DNA of 59,068 nt from an uncultured Alphaproteobacteria bacterium (GCA_937952245.1 CALFYS010000045.1:1-59068); one strand, 5' to 3'. Positions 25,163 to 34,607 are shown, numbered from the stretch's first letter. The notes: generated from the sequence alone by a model not told the origin. Translations and numbers: made by a program.

Positions 25163-26716
25163 TTACACTTGAGAGCGGCGCATCGTCAAGAAACTCATCG
25201 CAAAAGTTATAATGATTAACAAAGCGATCAACCCCCAAAACCCCGCATCACCATAGGTTTGATAAACCGTCTCAATCTTGCGGGATACGGCGCCATCGCG
25301 ATAATCGCTTTGGTCATAATCAATGCTGGCGGTGATGCGGCCGTAAGGGTCAATCAGGGCGGAGATTCCGGTATTGGCCACACGGATCATGCCCATGCCC
25401 AATTCCGCTGATCGCATCCTGGCCATGGCCAAATGCTGACGCGGGCCAATGGTATTTCCAAACCACGCGTCATTGGTCAGGTTAACCATCACATCAGCAT
25501 TGATTTCCCGTTGATCATGGCGGATTTGTGCGGGGAAGATCACTTCATAACAAATCAGCGGTAACAGTTTAATGCCCTCGCCATCTTGAGTCGTCATGGG
25601 CAGGCCCATCGCCTGATCGCCCGCGGAAAAATCATATGGGCCTGCGATGGCATCAATAAACGGGATATAAGACCGCAAGGGGGCGTATTCACCAAAAGGC
25701 ACCAAGTGACGTTTATGATAAAGTCCGCCCATGCCTGATTGCGGGGTGTAAATACCGGCGCTGTTATAAAATCGGTTGATGTCAGGCTCGCTCAACATCC
25801 CCATGAATATCGGGGTTGCTCCTGAAGACGCCGCCAGCGCGATGGCATTCACAGCCCCGCGTTCCGCTTCGTAAAATCCGGCAAAGGCGGTTTCAGGCCA
25901 AATAATTAAATCAAGAGGCGTTTCAGCGGGAGCGCGAGATGCCGCGATGATCAGCGCCAGATGTTGCGGTCGTTCTTGGCGATCCCATTTTTCCTGCTGG
26001 GGGATATTCGGCTGAACAATCCTGACCTGCATCAAAGACGGATCATCGTTGTGATGGGATAAATGCTGGGCTGAAAACACCATCAAGAGGCTCAACACAA
26101 CGGCAAAAACACCCGCCACCCAACGCGCGTTCAACAGTAAAATTGCCGGCAGTAAGGCCAGCATCAATACCGCGACCATGCCGCCTGTTGACCCGATCAA
26201 GGACACCACCGCCATGGTGACATCAGCATTGGCCAGCACCATGCTTGGCCAATTCCATGGAAAGCCTGTTAAAACAACACCGCGTAAATATTCGGTGATG
26301 CTAAGGCCAGCGATCAATAAAACCAGCCGTGATGCCCCTTTTTGTGTGAAAAGCACAGCAAGGGCAAAACCAGCCCCCCAAAACAGCCCCAGAAAAACAG
26401 GCAATCCCAACCCAGAAAAAGGGATCAGCGCAAGATCACCACCGCCAGAGACAACCAAAGCGTTGCTGATCCAATAAAGCGAATACAGAAACCAGCCCGT
26501 GCCCGTTGCCCAGCCAATAAAAAACCCATGCCGCCAATGGGATGCAAAAGCCAATTGCAACGCCGGCAGGCTTAACACCAATATCAATAAAGTCAGGCCA
26601 TGGGGCGGTAGGGCAAGGCTGGCCAACAACCCTGATAGCATGGCCGCCAACAGCCCTTTTTTTGTGATGGGCTGTCGGATTAGGGCAACAAATAATGGCA
26701 TGAATTCTTTAGTCAT
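25163..26716 (-). CDS. lnt: Apolipoprotein N-acyltransferase Lnt
   Basis: Inner-membrane enzyme that adds the third acyl chain to the N-terminal Cys of lipoproteins. It has 517 residues from the ATG at 26716, which overlaps the 3' end of the CBS gene by 8 bp. About six hydrophobic segments occupy the first 220 residues, followed by a periplasmic nitrilase domain and a last C-terminal helix. The catalytic triad is visible: Glu in IWPETAFAGF, Lys in GLYHKRHLVPFGEY and Cys in LPLICYEVIFP. Substrates in this window should include the lipoproteins at 46637 and 58827. Confidence 0.95.
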   Translation of the reverse strand: MTKEFMPLFVALIRQPITKKGLLAAMLSGLLASLALPPHGLTLLILVLSLPALQLAFASHWRHGFFIGWATGTGWFLYSLYWISNALVVSGGGDLALIPFSGLGLPVFLGLFWGAGFALAVLFTQKGASRLVLLIAGLSITEYLRGVVLTGFPWNWPSMVLANADVTMAVVSLIGSTGGMVAVLMLALLPAILLLNARWVAGVFAVVLSLLMVFSAQHLSHHNDDPSLMQVRIVQPNIPQQEKWDRQERPQHLALIIAASRAPAETPLDLIIWPETAFAGFYEAERGAVNAIALAASSGATPIFMGMLSEPDINRFYNSAGIYTPQSGMGGLYHKRHLVPFGEYAPLRSYIPFIDAIAGPYDFSAGDQAMGLPMTTQDGEGIKLLPLICYEVIFPAQIRHDQREINADVMVNLTNDAWFGNTIGPRQHLAMARMRSAELGMGMIRVANTGISALIDPYGRITASIDYDQSDYRDGAVSRKIETVYQTYGDAGFWGLIALLIIITFAMSFLTMRRSQV

Positions 26717-27578
26717 CGTCTTCGGATGATGAAGGGGAGGCCTTATCATCCAAGCCATGAATGCGAATCAAATTCACCTGACGAGGGTTGCCATCCAGCA
26801 CTTCAAATTCAATGCCTTTTTCATGGCGAATAATTTCACCCCGTCCCGGCACCCGCCCCGCAAGGGCAATCACCAACCCGCCGACCGTATCGATTTCATC
26901 AAATTCGTTATCGTCGCGCAAATCACCCGTGATGTTTTCCAAGATTTCAACTTCCACCCGGGCTTCGGCGGTGGCGGTGCCGTCACCGTTCAGATCAAAT
27001 AATGGGGCGGTGTCATCATCATGTTCGTCATTGATTTCACCGACAATTTCTTCGACCAAATCTTCAATGGTGATCAAGCCATCGGTGCCGCCATATTCAT
27101 CGACCACCAAGGCCAGATGCAGGTGTTTTAACCGCATCTCTTGCAGCAAATCCATGGTGCGCATCGTGGGGGCGATATAAATGGGCTGACGGATCGTATT
27201 CATCAAATCTTTTGATTTGCCGTCATGGAAAACGCGCGCCACATCCTTGATATGAAGAAATCCCAAAACGTTATCAAGACTGCCTCTGGTGACAGGAACC
27301 CGCGAGTGATTCGCCGCCACCATCGCGTCCAGAATTTTTTCAATCCCATCTTCAATATCAACGGAAACAATATCCGCCCGCGGCACCATAACATCGGTGG
27401 CGGTAATATCGCGCAAGCCCAAAATATTTTTCAGCAACATGCTTTCATGGCTGTCAAAACTGACGGTGTCACGGATCGATTCTTCCAGCAATTCGGTGAT
27501 TTGATCACGCGGCAATTGCGGCGGGTTGCCGGGGATGACTTTCAATAAAACAGATTTCAGTTTTTGCAATCCCGTCAT
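26709..27578 (-). CDS. CorC/HlyC-type CBS-domain protein
   Basis: 289-residue soluble protein with no membrane segment. It has a CBS pair (LRDITATDVMVPRADIVSV and MRTMDLLQEMRLKHLHLAL; the linking DEYGGTDGLITIEDLVEEI is the family signature). A C-terminal CorC_HlyC domain has VGGLVIALAGRVPGRGE. Relatives are implicated in Mg2+/Co2+ efflux or adenine-nucleotide sensing; the role is not settled. It overlaps ybeY (ATGA) and lnt and lies in the conserved phoH-ybeY-corC-lnt cluster. Confidence 0.9.
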   Translation of the reverse strand: MTGLQKLKSVLLKVIPGNPPQLPRDQITELLEESIRDTVSFDSHESMLLKNILGLRDITATDVMVPRADIVSVDIEDGIEKILDAMVAANHSRVPVTRGSLDNVLGFLHIKDVARVFHDGKSKDLMNTIRQPIYIAPTMRTMDLLQEMRLKHLHLALVVDEYGGTDGLITIEDLVEEIVGEINDEHDDDTAPLFDLNGDGTATAEARVEVEILENITGDLRDDNEFDEIDTVGGLVIALAGRVPGRGEIIRHEKGIEFEVLDGNPRQVNLIRIHGLDDKASPSSSEDDD

Positions 27579-28156
27579 GACAGATCCTTCTGTTGCGCAA
27601 GACTGTCTTGGGGGAGAAGATAAGGATTGGCGATGCCAAATTCCCCCAAAATTTTTATCTCCAGCCCTTCCATCACCGCGGCGTCTTCGTCATCAATATG
27701 GTCATGACCCGATAAATGCAAAGCCCCGTGCAATAATAAATGCAGCGAATGGTCAGCTGTTGATATGCCCATATCACGGGCTTGGTTTTCCATCACCTCA
27801 TAGGCAAGGGCAATATCCCCTAAGAAATCATCATCATCGGCGGGAAAGGATAAAACATCTGTTGTGCCGGTTTTTTGGCGATGGGTTTCATTTAACGCCG
27901 CCAATTGATCCGCACCGGTAAAGAGAATGGCGATTTCAACATCAGCATGACCTTCATGTGCCATGGCCGCGCCAAGTATCGCCATCATCCGTGATTGAAA
28001 TTCAGGCGTCAGCAGACCATGCCATTGATCATTGTCGATATTGGCATCTATTGTGATGCCGTTATCATTGGTCAAGGTGAAGGATAAACTCTCAGGGTCT
28101 TCAGACGGGTCGGCTGAAAAATCTTCAACCTGAGAAGGATGGGCAATTGGTTTCAT
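27575..28156 (-). CDS. ybeY: Endoribonuclease/rRNA maturation factor YbeY
   Basis: Zinc-dependent single-strand endoribonuclease in 16S rRNA 3' maturation and ribosome quality control. The metal motif H3xH5xH is seen in LLLHGALHLSGHDH. The preceding RQKTGTTDVLSFPAD is also conserved. At 193 residues it is longer than the usual 150-165. The first 35 or so residues are an acidic, low-complexity extension (DPSEDPESLS). It is 6 bp downstream of phoH and overlaps the CBS gene by 4 bp. Confidence 0.95.
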   Translation of the reverse strand: MKPIAHPSQVEDFSADPSEDPESLSFTLTNDNGITIDANIDNDQWHGLLTPEFQSRMMAILGAAMAHEGHADVEIAILFTGADQLAALNETHRQKTGTTDVLSFPADDDDFLGDIALAYEVMENQARDMGISTADHSLHLLLHGALHLSGHDHIDDEDAAVMEGLEIKILGEFGIANPYLLPQDSLAQQKDLS

Positions 28157-28162
28157 TTCTTT

Positions 28163-29149
28163 TCACGCATTATCACGCTTTTCATAAGCCGTCAGGATTC
28201 GAGCAACAACAGGATGCCTGACAACATCACTGCCTTTCAGGCGAATAATCTTAACGCCCTTAACATCATCAAGGATTGAAACCGCATCATCAAGCCCTGA
28301 TTTTTGGCCAGCGGGCAAATCAACCTGACTCAAATCACCGGTAATCACCATGCGGGAATCATCGCCCAATCTGGTCAGCACCATTTTCATTTGAACAGGG
28401 GTGGTGTTCTGGGCTTCGTCAATAATGACATAAGATTGCGCCAAGGTTCGGCCACGCATAAAGGCAATGGGGGCAATTTCAATCTGCCCTGATGCCAACA
28501 TTCTATCCACCATTTCAGGCGGCATCATATCATAAAGCGCGTCATAGAGCGGCCTTAGATAAGGATCAACTTTTTCTTTCATATCGCCGGGCAAGAAGCC
28601 GAGACGTTCACCGGCTTCCACCGCTGGCCGCGACAGAACAATACGTTCAATTTTTTTCGCTTTCAGGGCTTCAACTGCTTTCGCCACCGCAAGATACGTC
28701 TTGCCTGACCCTGCTGGCCCTAAGCCAAAGACAACATCATGACCAGCCAATGCTTTGAGGTATTCGGCCTGGCCTGCTGATTTTGGGGTGACAGATTTGC
28801 GCCATGTATCCAGCGCGCCATCGGAATTGGCAAAAGCCTTCATGCCATCATTGCTGGCTTCGCTCGCCCAGCGTAACGCGTCTTTCACCATGGATGACGT
28901 CAAGTCACGTTCGCCGCCCGTGTCATTGGCGATGCGTTTATACAAAGCCTCAATCGTTGACTTAGCCGTGGTGGCGTCCGATTTGCTGCCGGTGATTTTA
29001 ATGATATTTCCAAAACTATCTAAAGAGACATTGAGCGCTTGTTCAATGGCCACCAGATTGCTGTTGTGATGCCCATATAAGAAGGGCAATAAGTCATTGT
29101 CTTGGAATTCGAGTTTAATGCTATGGTCTTGGCTTTTTTTCTGCCGCAC
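28163..29149 (-). CDS. phoH: PhoH-family ATPase (YbeZ-like)
   Basis: 328-residue P-loop ATPase with predicted RNA-related function, a partner of YbeY in many bacteria. Walker A is GLGPAGSGKTYLAVAKA, Walker B YVIIDEAQNTTPVQ, and GDLSQVDLP follows as sensor. The N-terminal 100 residues resemble a KH-like RNA-binding fold. Translation probably begins at a GTG (29149) with AGGGA about 11 nt upstream, 24 bp after the miaB stop. No ATG fits the family N-terminus. Confidence 0.92.
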   Translation of the reverse strand: MRQKKSQDHSIKLEFQDNDLLPFLYGHHNSNLVAIEQALNVSLDSFGNIIKITGSKSDATTAKSTIEALYKRIANDTGGERDLTSSMVKDALRWASEASNDGMKAFANSDGALDTWRKSVTPKSAGQAEYLKALAGHDVVFGLGPAGSGKTYLAVAKAVEALKAKKIERIVLSRPAVEAGERLGFLPGDMKEKVDPYLRPLYDALYDMMPPEMVDRMLASGQIEIAPIAFMRGRTLAQSYVIIDEAQNTTPVQMKMVLTRLGDDSRMVITGDLSQVDLPAGQKSGLDDAVSILDDVKGVKIIRLKGSDVVRHPVVARILTAYEKRDNA

Positions 29150-29173
29150 GCTGGATATGTCCCTATCAACTCG

Positions 29174-30514
29174 TTACTGGGTGATTGCTTCTGCGGATAG
29201 ACTGTTTTGATGCGCGTCCACAATCTTTAAAGATACTATATCACCAATTTCGCCACTTGTATCAGGGAAATGTACAGCCTGCATCCACGGGCTGCGCCCT
29301 GCTTTTTGATGGGCGCGATTGGCGGGGCGTTCCACCAAAACATCCATGGTCGTGCCAATCTTGGCTTTATTAAAGGCCAATTGTTGGGCGCTGACCAATT
29401 GTTGCAATCCGGCAAGACGTTCTGATTTTACATTCTCATCGACCTGATCATCGCGCATTGACGCGGGCGTGCCCGGGCGCGGTGAATATTTAAACGAATA
29501 AGCCGAGGCGTAATTCACCTCAGAAATTAAATTCAATGTATCGGCGTAATCCTGATCAGTTTCACCGGGGAAGCCAACAATGAAATCACCGCTGATCGCC
29601 ATATCAGGGCGGGCTTTGCGCAAATCATCAATAATGCGGAAATAATCATCACGGCTATGGTCTCTGTTCATGGCTTCCAGCACACGGTTTGACCCTGATT
29701 GCACCGGCAGATGCAAATACGGCATCAAGGCCGGAATATCAGCATGCGCTTTGATCAAATCAGCGTTCATATCCCGTGGATGTGAGGTGGTGTAGCGCAA
29801 TCGTTTAACGCCATCCAATTCTGCCAATTCATAAAGAAGCCGAGCAAAATTCCAATCCGAGCCATCAACACCTTCAGCCGCCCAAGCGTTCACGTTCTGG
29901 CCCAAGAGATTGAGCTCAACACTGCCAGCATCAATCAACCGTTTGGCTTCTTCAATGACGCTTGCCGCCGGGCGCGAGAATTCAGCCCCGCGGGTATAAG
30001 GCACAACACAGAAGGTGCAGAATTTATCACAGCCTTCTTGAACCGAAAGAAACGCCGCGGGCCCGCGCGGGGTATGTTCTTCGGGCAGGAAATCAAATTT
30101 ATCTTCAACCGGAAAATCTGTATTGATCACCGCCTGACGAGAGGAGGGATCAACATTGGTGATCAATTCTGGCAAACGGTGATAGGCTTGCGGGCCAACA
30201 ACCACATCCACCCAAGGGGCGCGGCGGCTGATCTCTTCGCCTTCGGCTTGCGCCACACATCCGGCGACAGCAATTTTAACCTGCCGCCCTTGTTCGGCTT
30301 CGGCTTCTTTCCATTTCCGCAACCGGCCCAATTCTGAAAACACTTTTTCCGCCGCCTTTTCGCGAATATGGCAGGTGTTGATAATGATCATATCCGCCCC
30401 ATCGGCATCATCCGCGTTGGCATAGCCCAAAGGCGCCAAAACATCAGCCATGCGATCAGAATCATAGACATTCATCTGACAGCCATAGGTTTTAATATGC
30501 AGTTTTTTCGTCAT
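29174..30514 (-). CDS. miaB: tRNA-2-methylthio-N6-dimethylallyladenosine synthase MiaB
   Basis: Radical-SAM methylthiotransferase converting i6A37 to ms2i6A37 in tRNAs reading U-codons. From the ATG at 30514 (GGAG 6 bp upstream) it has 446 residues; a GTG one codon earlier is possible. The N-terminal UPF0004 domain has KTYGCQMNVYDSDRM with the first auxiliary-cluster Cys. The radical-SAM motif is CDKFCTFCVVPYTRG. A C-terminal TRAM domain ends the protein. It is in the conserved rimI-miaB-phoH order. Confidence 0.97.
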   Translation of the reverse strand: MTKKLHIKTYGCQMNVYDSDRMADVLAPLGYANADDADGADMIIINTCHIREKAAEKVFSELGRLRKWKEAEAEQGRQVKIAVAGCVAQAEGEEISRRAPWVDVVVGPQAYHRLPELITNVDPSSRQAVINTDFPVEDKFDFLPEEHTPRGPAAFLSVQEGCDKFCTFCVVPYTRGAEFSRPAASVIEEAKRLIDAGSVELNLLGQNVNAWAAEGVDGSDWNFARLLYELAELDGVKRLRYTTSHPRDMNADLIKAHADIPALMPYLHLPVQSGSNRVLEAMNRDHSRDDYFRIIDDLRKARPDMAISGDFIVGFPGETDQDYADTLNLISEVNYASAYSFKYSPRPGTPASMRDDQVDENVKSERLAGLQQLVSAQQLAFNKAKIGTTMDVLVERPANRAHQKAGRSPWMQAVHFPDTSGEIGDIVSLKIVDAHQNSLSAEAITQ

Positions 30515-30542
30515 CACTCACTCCACCATAGCGGTGTTGTTG

Positions 30543-31001
30543 TTAATTTTTGACCGATGCCTTACCGTTCCATTGCATTAATATGGCGCTGGTATCGGCT
30601 AAGTCATTACTTGAGGGTTGGTAATACCCTTTTCTTTGACCATCTTCAACAAATCCGATGCTTTGATAAAGAGAAATTGCAGGGTCGTTATCTGCCCTGA
30701 CCTCAAGCCAGCATTGTTGCAGGTCAAAATCAGCCAAAAAAGAGGTTAATAACGTCCGGCCATGGCCTTGGCGACGGTTTTCTTTTGCGATGGTGATTTG
30801 AACAATTTCACCTTGGCCATCAAAAACCCAGCCGTAAATAAACCCCGCCAATTTCGTTTCTGTTGAAGGGCCTAAGGAAAGACCCAACCCCGCAAATGCA
30901 GGTTTTGCCATCAACGCTTCTAATGGCGCTGGCATCTCCCCGTCATCAATTTCGCAGATCGCATCAATATCATCGGCCGTAAGGGGCATGATGCTGGCCA
31001 T
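30543..31001 (-). CDS. rimI: Ribosomal protein S18-alanine N-acetyltransferase RimI (GNAT)
   Basis: 152-residue GNAT acetyltransferase. The acetyl-CoA-binding motif is ENRRQGHGRTLLTSFL (R/Q-x-x-G-x-G/A form), followed by CWLEVRADNDPAISLYQSIGF typical of RimI (given in part). Position directly after tsaB supports RimI over other GNAT proteins. The C-terminus is somewhat divergent (PSSNDLADTSAILMQWNGK). AGGAT precedes the ATG. Confidence 0.85.
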   Translation of the reverse strand: MASIMPLTADDIDAICEIDDGEMPAPLEALMAKPAFAGLGLSLGPSTETKLAGFIYGWVFDGQGEIVQITIAKENRRQGHGRTLLTSFLADFDLQQCWLEVRADNDPAISLYQSIGFVEDGQRKGYYQPSSNDLADTSAILMQWNGKASVKN

Positions 31002-31009
31002 ATTCTATC

Positions 31010-31708
31010 CTACCGCTGGTCTGCTGGTTTTTGGGTGGGGCCTAAAATAGGCGGGGCGAGATAAAGCGGTTCAGGGGCAACGGCGAATTGAGGCGCGCGT
31101 TGATAGGCTTTGATCAACCCTTCGGCGGAGGGGTTTGCCACTCCTATAGATTCAATTTTCAAGCCCAATTGATGAAGACGTTCAGCGATCATATCGCCGT
31201 CAAATCCCGCCAACATCAACCCGTTTTGCAACTGGTCTTGATGGCCTTTAACCAAGGTGATGACGGTGTCCATATCACCATCCGTAATCTCGGATAAAGG
31301 GTTCAGGTCAGCGTCAAATAATTGCATGAAATATGATTTTCTCCGGCTATCAATCACCGCTAAAATGGGATGGCCATGATCACTTGCCATGGCCGCCAAC
31401 CCCGCCAAAGAACTGATTCCCACGGGGGTTAAACTTCGGGTCAGCCCAAAGCCTTTGGCGGCGGCCAGCGCAACCCTGATCCCTGTAAATGACCCGGGGC
31501 CAACCCCGCCGATAATCACATCAAGGTCTTGGGGTGATCTTTTGGCTTTTGCCATGGCATCTTCGGCCAATGTCACCATCCAAGCGGCGTGGCCATGGGC
31601 GGCGGTTATCTCAGCCGAAGCCAATACATCCCCTCCAGCGGATAACGCCGCCGATGCCTGACCCGCGCTGGCTTCAAGAGCAAGAATCAAAGGTTTGGAA
31701 TCGGTCAA
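31010..31708 (-). CDS. tsaB: tRNA threonylcarbamoyladenosine synthesis protein TsaB
   Basis: Non-catalytic ASKHA-fold partner of TsaD in t6A37 synthesis. The family start LILALEASAGQASAAL lies at residues 7-22 if translation begins at the TTG at 31708, giving 232 residues, a normal length. AAAGG lies about 8 nt upstream. The open frame continues to 31897, but that would overlap the divergent signal-peptide gene at 31809 and adds residues not found in TsaB. The motif GVGPGSFTGIRVALAAAKG is diagnostic. It lies 8 bp before rimI. Confidence 0.88.
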   Translation of the reverse strand: MTDSKPLILALEASAGQASAALSAGGDVLASAEITAAHGHAAWMVTLAEDAMAKAKRSPQDLDVIIGGVGPGSFTGIRVALAAAKGFGLTRSLTPVGISSLAGLAAMASDHGHPILAVIDSRRKSYFMQLFDADLNPLSEITDGDMDTVITLVKGHQDQLQNGLMLAGFDGDMIAERLHQLGLKIESIGVANPSAEGLIKAYQRAPQFAVAPEPLYLAPPILGPTQKPADQR

Positions 31709-31808
31709 AATGCTGCCTTTATCAAAAAATAAAACCGGAATGTGGGTTTCTGCTGAAATTTTGCTGTTGGTTTGATATAACAAATCAATCGTGAATAAGG
31801 AATAAATC

Positions 31809-32849
31809 ATGTTCCCAAAGTTTTTTAAATCAGCACTAAGCCTGATGATGGCAATCGCTTTTATGCCTATTGTTGCGGCTGAATCTTTTGCCGCCAATCA
31901 TGCCACGGTGATTATGTATCACCGCTTTGGGGAGCCGAACCTGCCGTCAACAAACACGACGATTGAACAATTTGAAGCGCATCTCGAAGAATTGGCAACC
32001 GGCCCTTATACCGTTATGCCTTTGGCTGAAATCACTGACCGAATCATTAATGGTGAGCCTTTGCCTGACCGTGCTGTCGCCATCACAGTCGATGATGCGT
32101 TTATCTCTTTTTATGATGAAGCATGGCCACGCTTGAAATCATATGGCTTTCCCGTGACGGTTTTTGTCGCCACCCAATCGATTGACCGTGGGCTGAAAGG
32201 CTACGCGTCATGGGATCAATTGCGGGAATTGCAGGCAGAAGGCGTTGCCATTGGCAGCCAATCCAACACCCATCCGCATATGCACCGTATTGATGTGGAT
32301 GAAGCCCGCAAAGAAATTGAGGTTTCCAACAATCGCTTCATTGAAGAATTGGGCATCAAGCCAACGCTATTCGCCTATCCTTATGGGGAATACACCCCTC
32401 AAATTCGTGATCTAATGCAAGAGATGGGTTTTATTGCCGCCTTTGGCCAGAATTCAGGGGTGATGCATCGGTCACAGAATCACTTTGAATTTCCGCGTTT
32501 TGCCTTCAATGAAAATTACGGCGATCTCAGCCGATTGAAATTGGCGATTAACGCTTTGCCGATCCCCGCCGTTGATTTTTCACCCGAAAGCATGGTGCTG
32601 GAAGAAAACCCGCCGCTTTATGGCTTTACCGTCACTGAAGATATTGGCCCGCTTAACCGCATCGCTTGTTTTGCCTCGCGCATGGGCAAGGTTGATCGCG
32701 TTGTCTTGGGACGGCGGGTTGAGGTTCGCCTGCCTTCGGCGATGACTGGCCACAGGGCGCGAATCAATTGCACCATGCCTTACTTTGTGAACGGCAAAGA
32801 AACAGGCCGCTGGCGGTGGTTGGGTCGCCAATGGTTACCGCAAAAATAA
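31809..32849 (+). CDS. Exported polysaccharide-deacetylase-like protein with altered metal motif
   Basis: 346 residues with a Sec signal peptide (LSLMMAIAFMPIVAAESFA). The NodB fold is clear: MYHRFG, AVAITVDDAFISFYDEAWP (motif 1, Asp-Asp kept), SWDQLRELQAEGVAIG, and FAYPYGEYTP (motif 3). In motif 2 the sequence is GSQSNTHPHMH, where metal-binding deacetylases usually have GSHSxxHPH, so the first His is Gln. This may lower or change activity. A C-terminal domain of about 90 residues (NRIACFASRMGKVDRV) follows. AAGGAA precedes the ATG. The substrate is not known. Confidence 0.85.
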   Translation: MFPKFFKSALSLMMAIAFMPIVAAESFAANHATVIMYHRFGEPNLPSTNTTIEQFEAHLEELATGPYTVMPLAEITDRIINGEPLPDRAVAITVDDAFISFYDEAWPRLKSYGFPVTVFVATQSIDRGLKGYASWDQLRELQAEGVAIGSQSNTHPHMHRIDVDEARKEIEVSNNRFIEELGIKPTLFAYPYGEYTPQIRDLMQEMGFIAAFGQNSGVMHRSQNHFEFPRFAFNENYGDLSRLKLAINALPIPAVDFSPESMVLEENPPLYGFTVTEDIGPLNRIACFASRMGKVDRVVLGRRVEVRLPSAMTGHRARINCTMPYFVNGKETGRWRWLGRQWLPQK

Positions 32850-32869
32850 TCTTTTAATCCGGTTAATTT

Positions 32870-34033
32870 CTATCCCGTGTCGCCCAATCTTGCTTGATCA
32901 AAATGATCAAAATCATTGGCCATGATAATCGATTTTAATTTATCGACATAAACATCACGTTCTTCGGAATAGTTGATCAATGTGTCGATTAAATCAAGAT
33001 AATCAGCCGTTTCATCCATTCTGACATCGCGGAAAGCTTGATAACTGTGATGCGTGTTCAGGTTATGCATATAAGCCCTGACCGAATCAAAAAGATTGGC
33101 AAAAGACCTGACCACAGCTTTTGAATTGCTGGCTTCGATGGGGCGTATCCCCGCGCTTTGTGACCACGCCCATTGCCCAAACAGCGCGTTGCCCTGCAAC
33201 GCGAAACGCGAGGTTCCCCAGCCGGATTCGATAGCCGATTGCCCCAGAGCAATGGAAACCGGAATGGTATTGACCCGCTTTAACAACAGCGCGCCCAACT
33301 GATCAACATCCGCTGGTTTGTTTTTGATGCGATATAAATCCGCCCATTTTTGAAGCGTTTCACCATCACCATTTTCAATCAGGCGCAGGACTTCTTGACG
33401 GCGTTCCGATAATTCCTGATTGGCCCGGAGAATTAACGGCAGCAACACCGCCACAAAACGCTTTTTCCGCTGATCGGCCGATAAAGGTGACAAATCAGGC
33501 AAGGTTTCAAAATAAATCGGTTTAATGATTAACGAGGATTTGCCTTCCAAAGGCGCAACTGATTTTGCCGGCTGATTAAACGCCAATTCAAGGCGCGCCA
33601 CTTGATCATCTAATTCAGGGGTTAAGGCGCTGGCACGTTCAGAGGATTGCCCATCAATTTGAGCGGATTCTTGCACAGGCTCCTCAACCTTTAAGGCAGG
33701 GTCGGTATCGTCACCTTCGTCTTCTTTGATCTGGTCATCGGCAAAAGACAGCAAGGTTGAAACAGATGCCAATCCTTCAGGCACCTCACCTTGGTTTTCA
33801 GCGTTTGACCATGCCAAGACCGGGGCAGGCGCCAAAATCGCCTCTAATGTTTTGAGCCGTTCGGCATCAAACACTTCGTCTTGGTCATCACTGCTGACCG
33901 ATGATTGGTCTTTGAAATAGCCCGCTTCCGGCGATGGCTTCCACCCGAATAAACCTGTCACGCTCAGCTGGATAGCCACAAGGCCGATAATGCCGATGAC
34001 GATATAACGATGGGATTTTAAAGGGGCTGCCAT
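32870..34033 (-). CDS. Bax-like glucosaminidase-domain protein
   Basis: 387 residues. An N-terminal membrane anchor (IVIGIIGLVAIQLSVTGLFGW) is followed by a low-complexity acidic region (about 35-170). The C-terminal half resembles the Bax/mannosyl-glycoprotein endo-beta-N-acetylglucosaminidase family: VSIALGQSAIESGWGTSRFA with the catalytic Glu, then GNALFGQWAW and SVRAYMHNLNTHHSYQAFR. It probably cleaves peptidoglycan glycan strands in the periplasm. It is convergent with the deacetylase-like gene, which suggests a shared cell-wall theme. Confidence 0.85.
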   Translation of the reverse strand: MAAPLKSHRYIVIGIIGLVAIQLSVTGLFGWKPSPEAGYFKDQSSVSSDDQDEVFDAERLKTLEAILAPAPVLAWSNAENQGEVPEGLASVSTLLSFADDQIKEDEGDDTDPALKVEEPVQESAQIDGQSSERASALTPELDDQVARLELAFNQPAKSVAPLEGKSSLIIKPIYFETLPDLSPLSADQRKKRFVAVLLPLILRANQELSERRQEVLRLIENGDGETLQKWADLYRIKNKPADVDQLGALLLKRVNTIPVSIALGQSAIESGWGTSRFALQGNALFGQWAWSQSAGIRPIEASNSKAVVRSFANLFDSVRAYMHNLNTHHSYQAFRDVRMDETADYLDLIDTLINYSEERDVYVDKLKSIIMANDFDHFDQARLGDTG

Positions 34034-34055
34034 AAAACGCGCCTGAAACTCTTAA

Positions 34056-34607
34056 TCAATTGGCCGCGCGAACTTCCTGAACCTCAGGGATATAATGACG
34101 AAGCATATTTTCAATGCCCATCTTTAATGTCGCGGTAGAACTTGGGCATCCCGCGCAAGCCCCCTGCATAAAGAGCGTGACCACACCATCATCAAAGGAA
34201 TGGAAGACAATATCGCCGCCATCCATGGCAACGGCAGGGCGCACCCTTGTATCCAAGAGATGTTTGATCTGCTTTACCGTGTCGTCATCATCGTCCGACG
34301 CGTCAGTTTCACCCGAAGCACTGTCTTCAATGACGGGCATCCCGCTGGCAAAATGTTCCATGATCGCCGCCAACACGCCGGGCTTGATGGTGAACCATTC
34401 ACGGCTGTCATCTTTGGTGATGGAAACAAAATCACTGCCCAAAAATACACTGCTGACGCCTTCAACCGCAAAAAGACGGCGCGCCAATGGTGAAGAAGAT
34501 GCCTCGCCAATCGCGGAAAAATGCATCGTGCCTTGCGCCATGACCTCAACCCCGGGAATAAACTTCAAGGTTGATGGATTTGGGGTGTCTTCAGTTTGGA
34601 TAAACAT
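34056..34607 (-). CDS. nfuA: Nfu-type iron-sulfur carrier protein
   Basis: 183 residues from the ATG at 34607, with AGGAG 8 bp upstream; longer in-frame starts lack this. The N-terminal Nfu_N domain starts MFIQTEDTPNPSTLKFIPG, typical of alphaproteobacterial and mitochondrial NFU1. The C-terminal NifU domain has the cluster-binding CAGCPSS. It carries a 4Fe-4S cluster to client proteins. MiaB and Nth encoded in this window are possible clients, but that is inference. An acidic linker (DASDDDDDTV) joins the domains. Confidence 0.93.
   Translation of the reverse strand: MFIQTEDTPNPSTLKFIPGVEVMAQGTMHFSAIGEASSSPLARRLFAVEGVSSVFLGSDFVSITKDDSREWFTIKPGVLAAIMEHFASGMPVIEDSASGETDASDDDDDTVKQIKHLLDTRVRPAVAMDGGDIVFHSFDDGVVTLFMQGACAGCPSSTATLKMGIENMLRHYIPEVQEVRAAN

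Noticed and set aside
31709..31897. Longer tsaB frame starting at 31897
   Set aside because: It would add 63 residues unlike TsaB and run across the start of the divergent signal-peptide gene at 31809.
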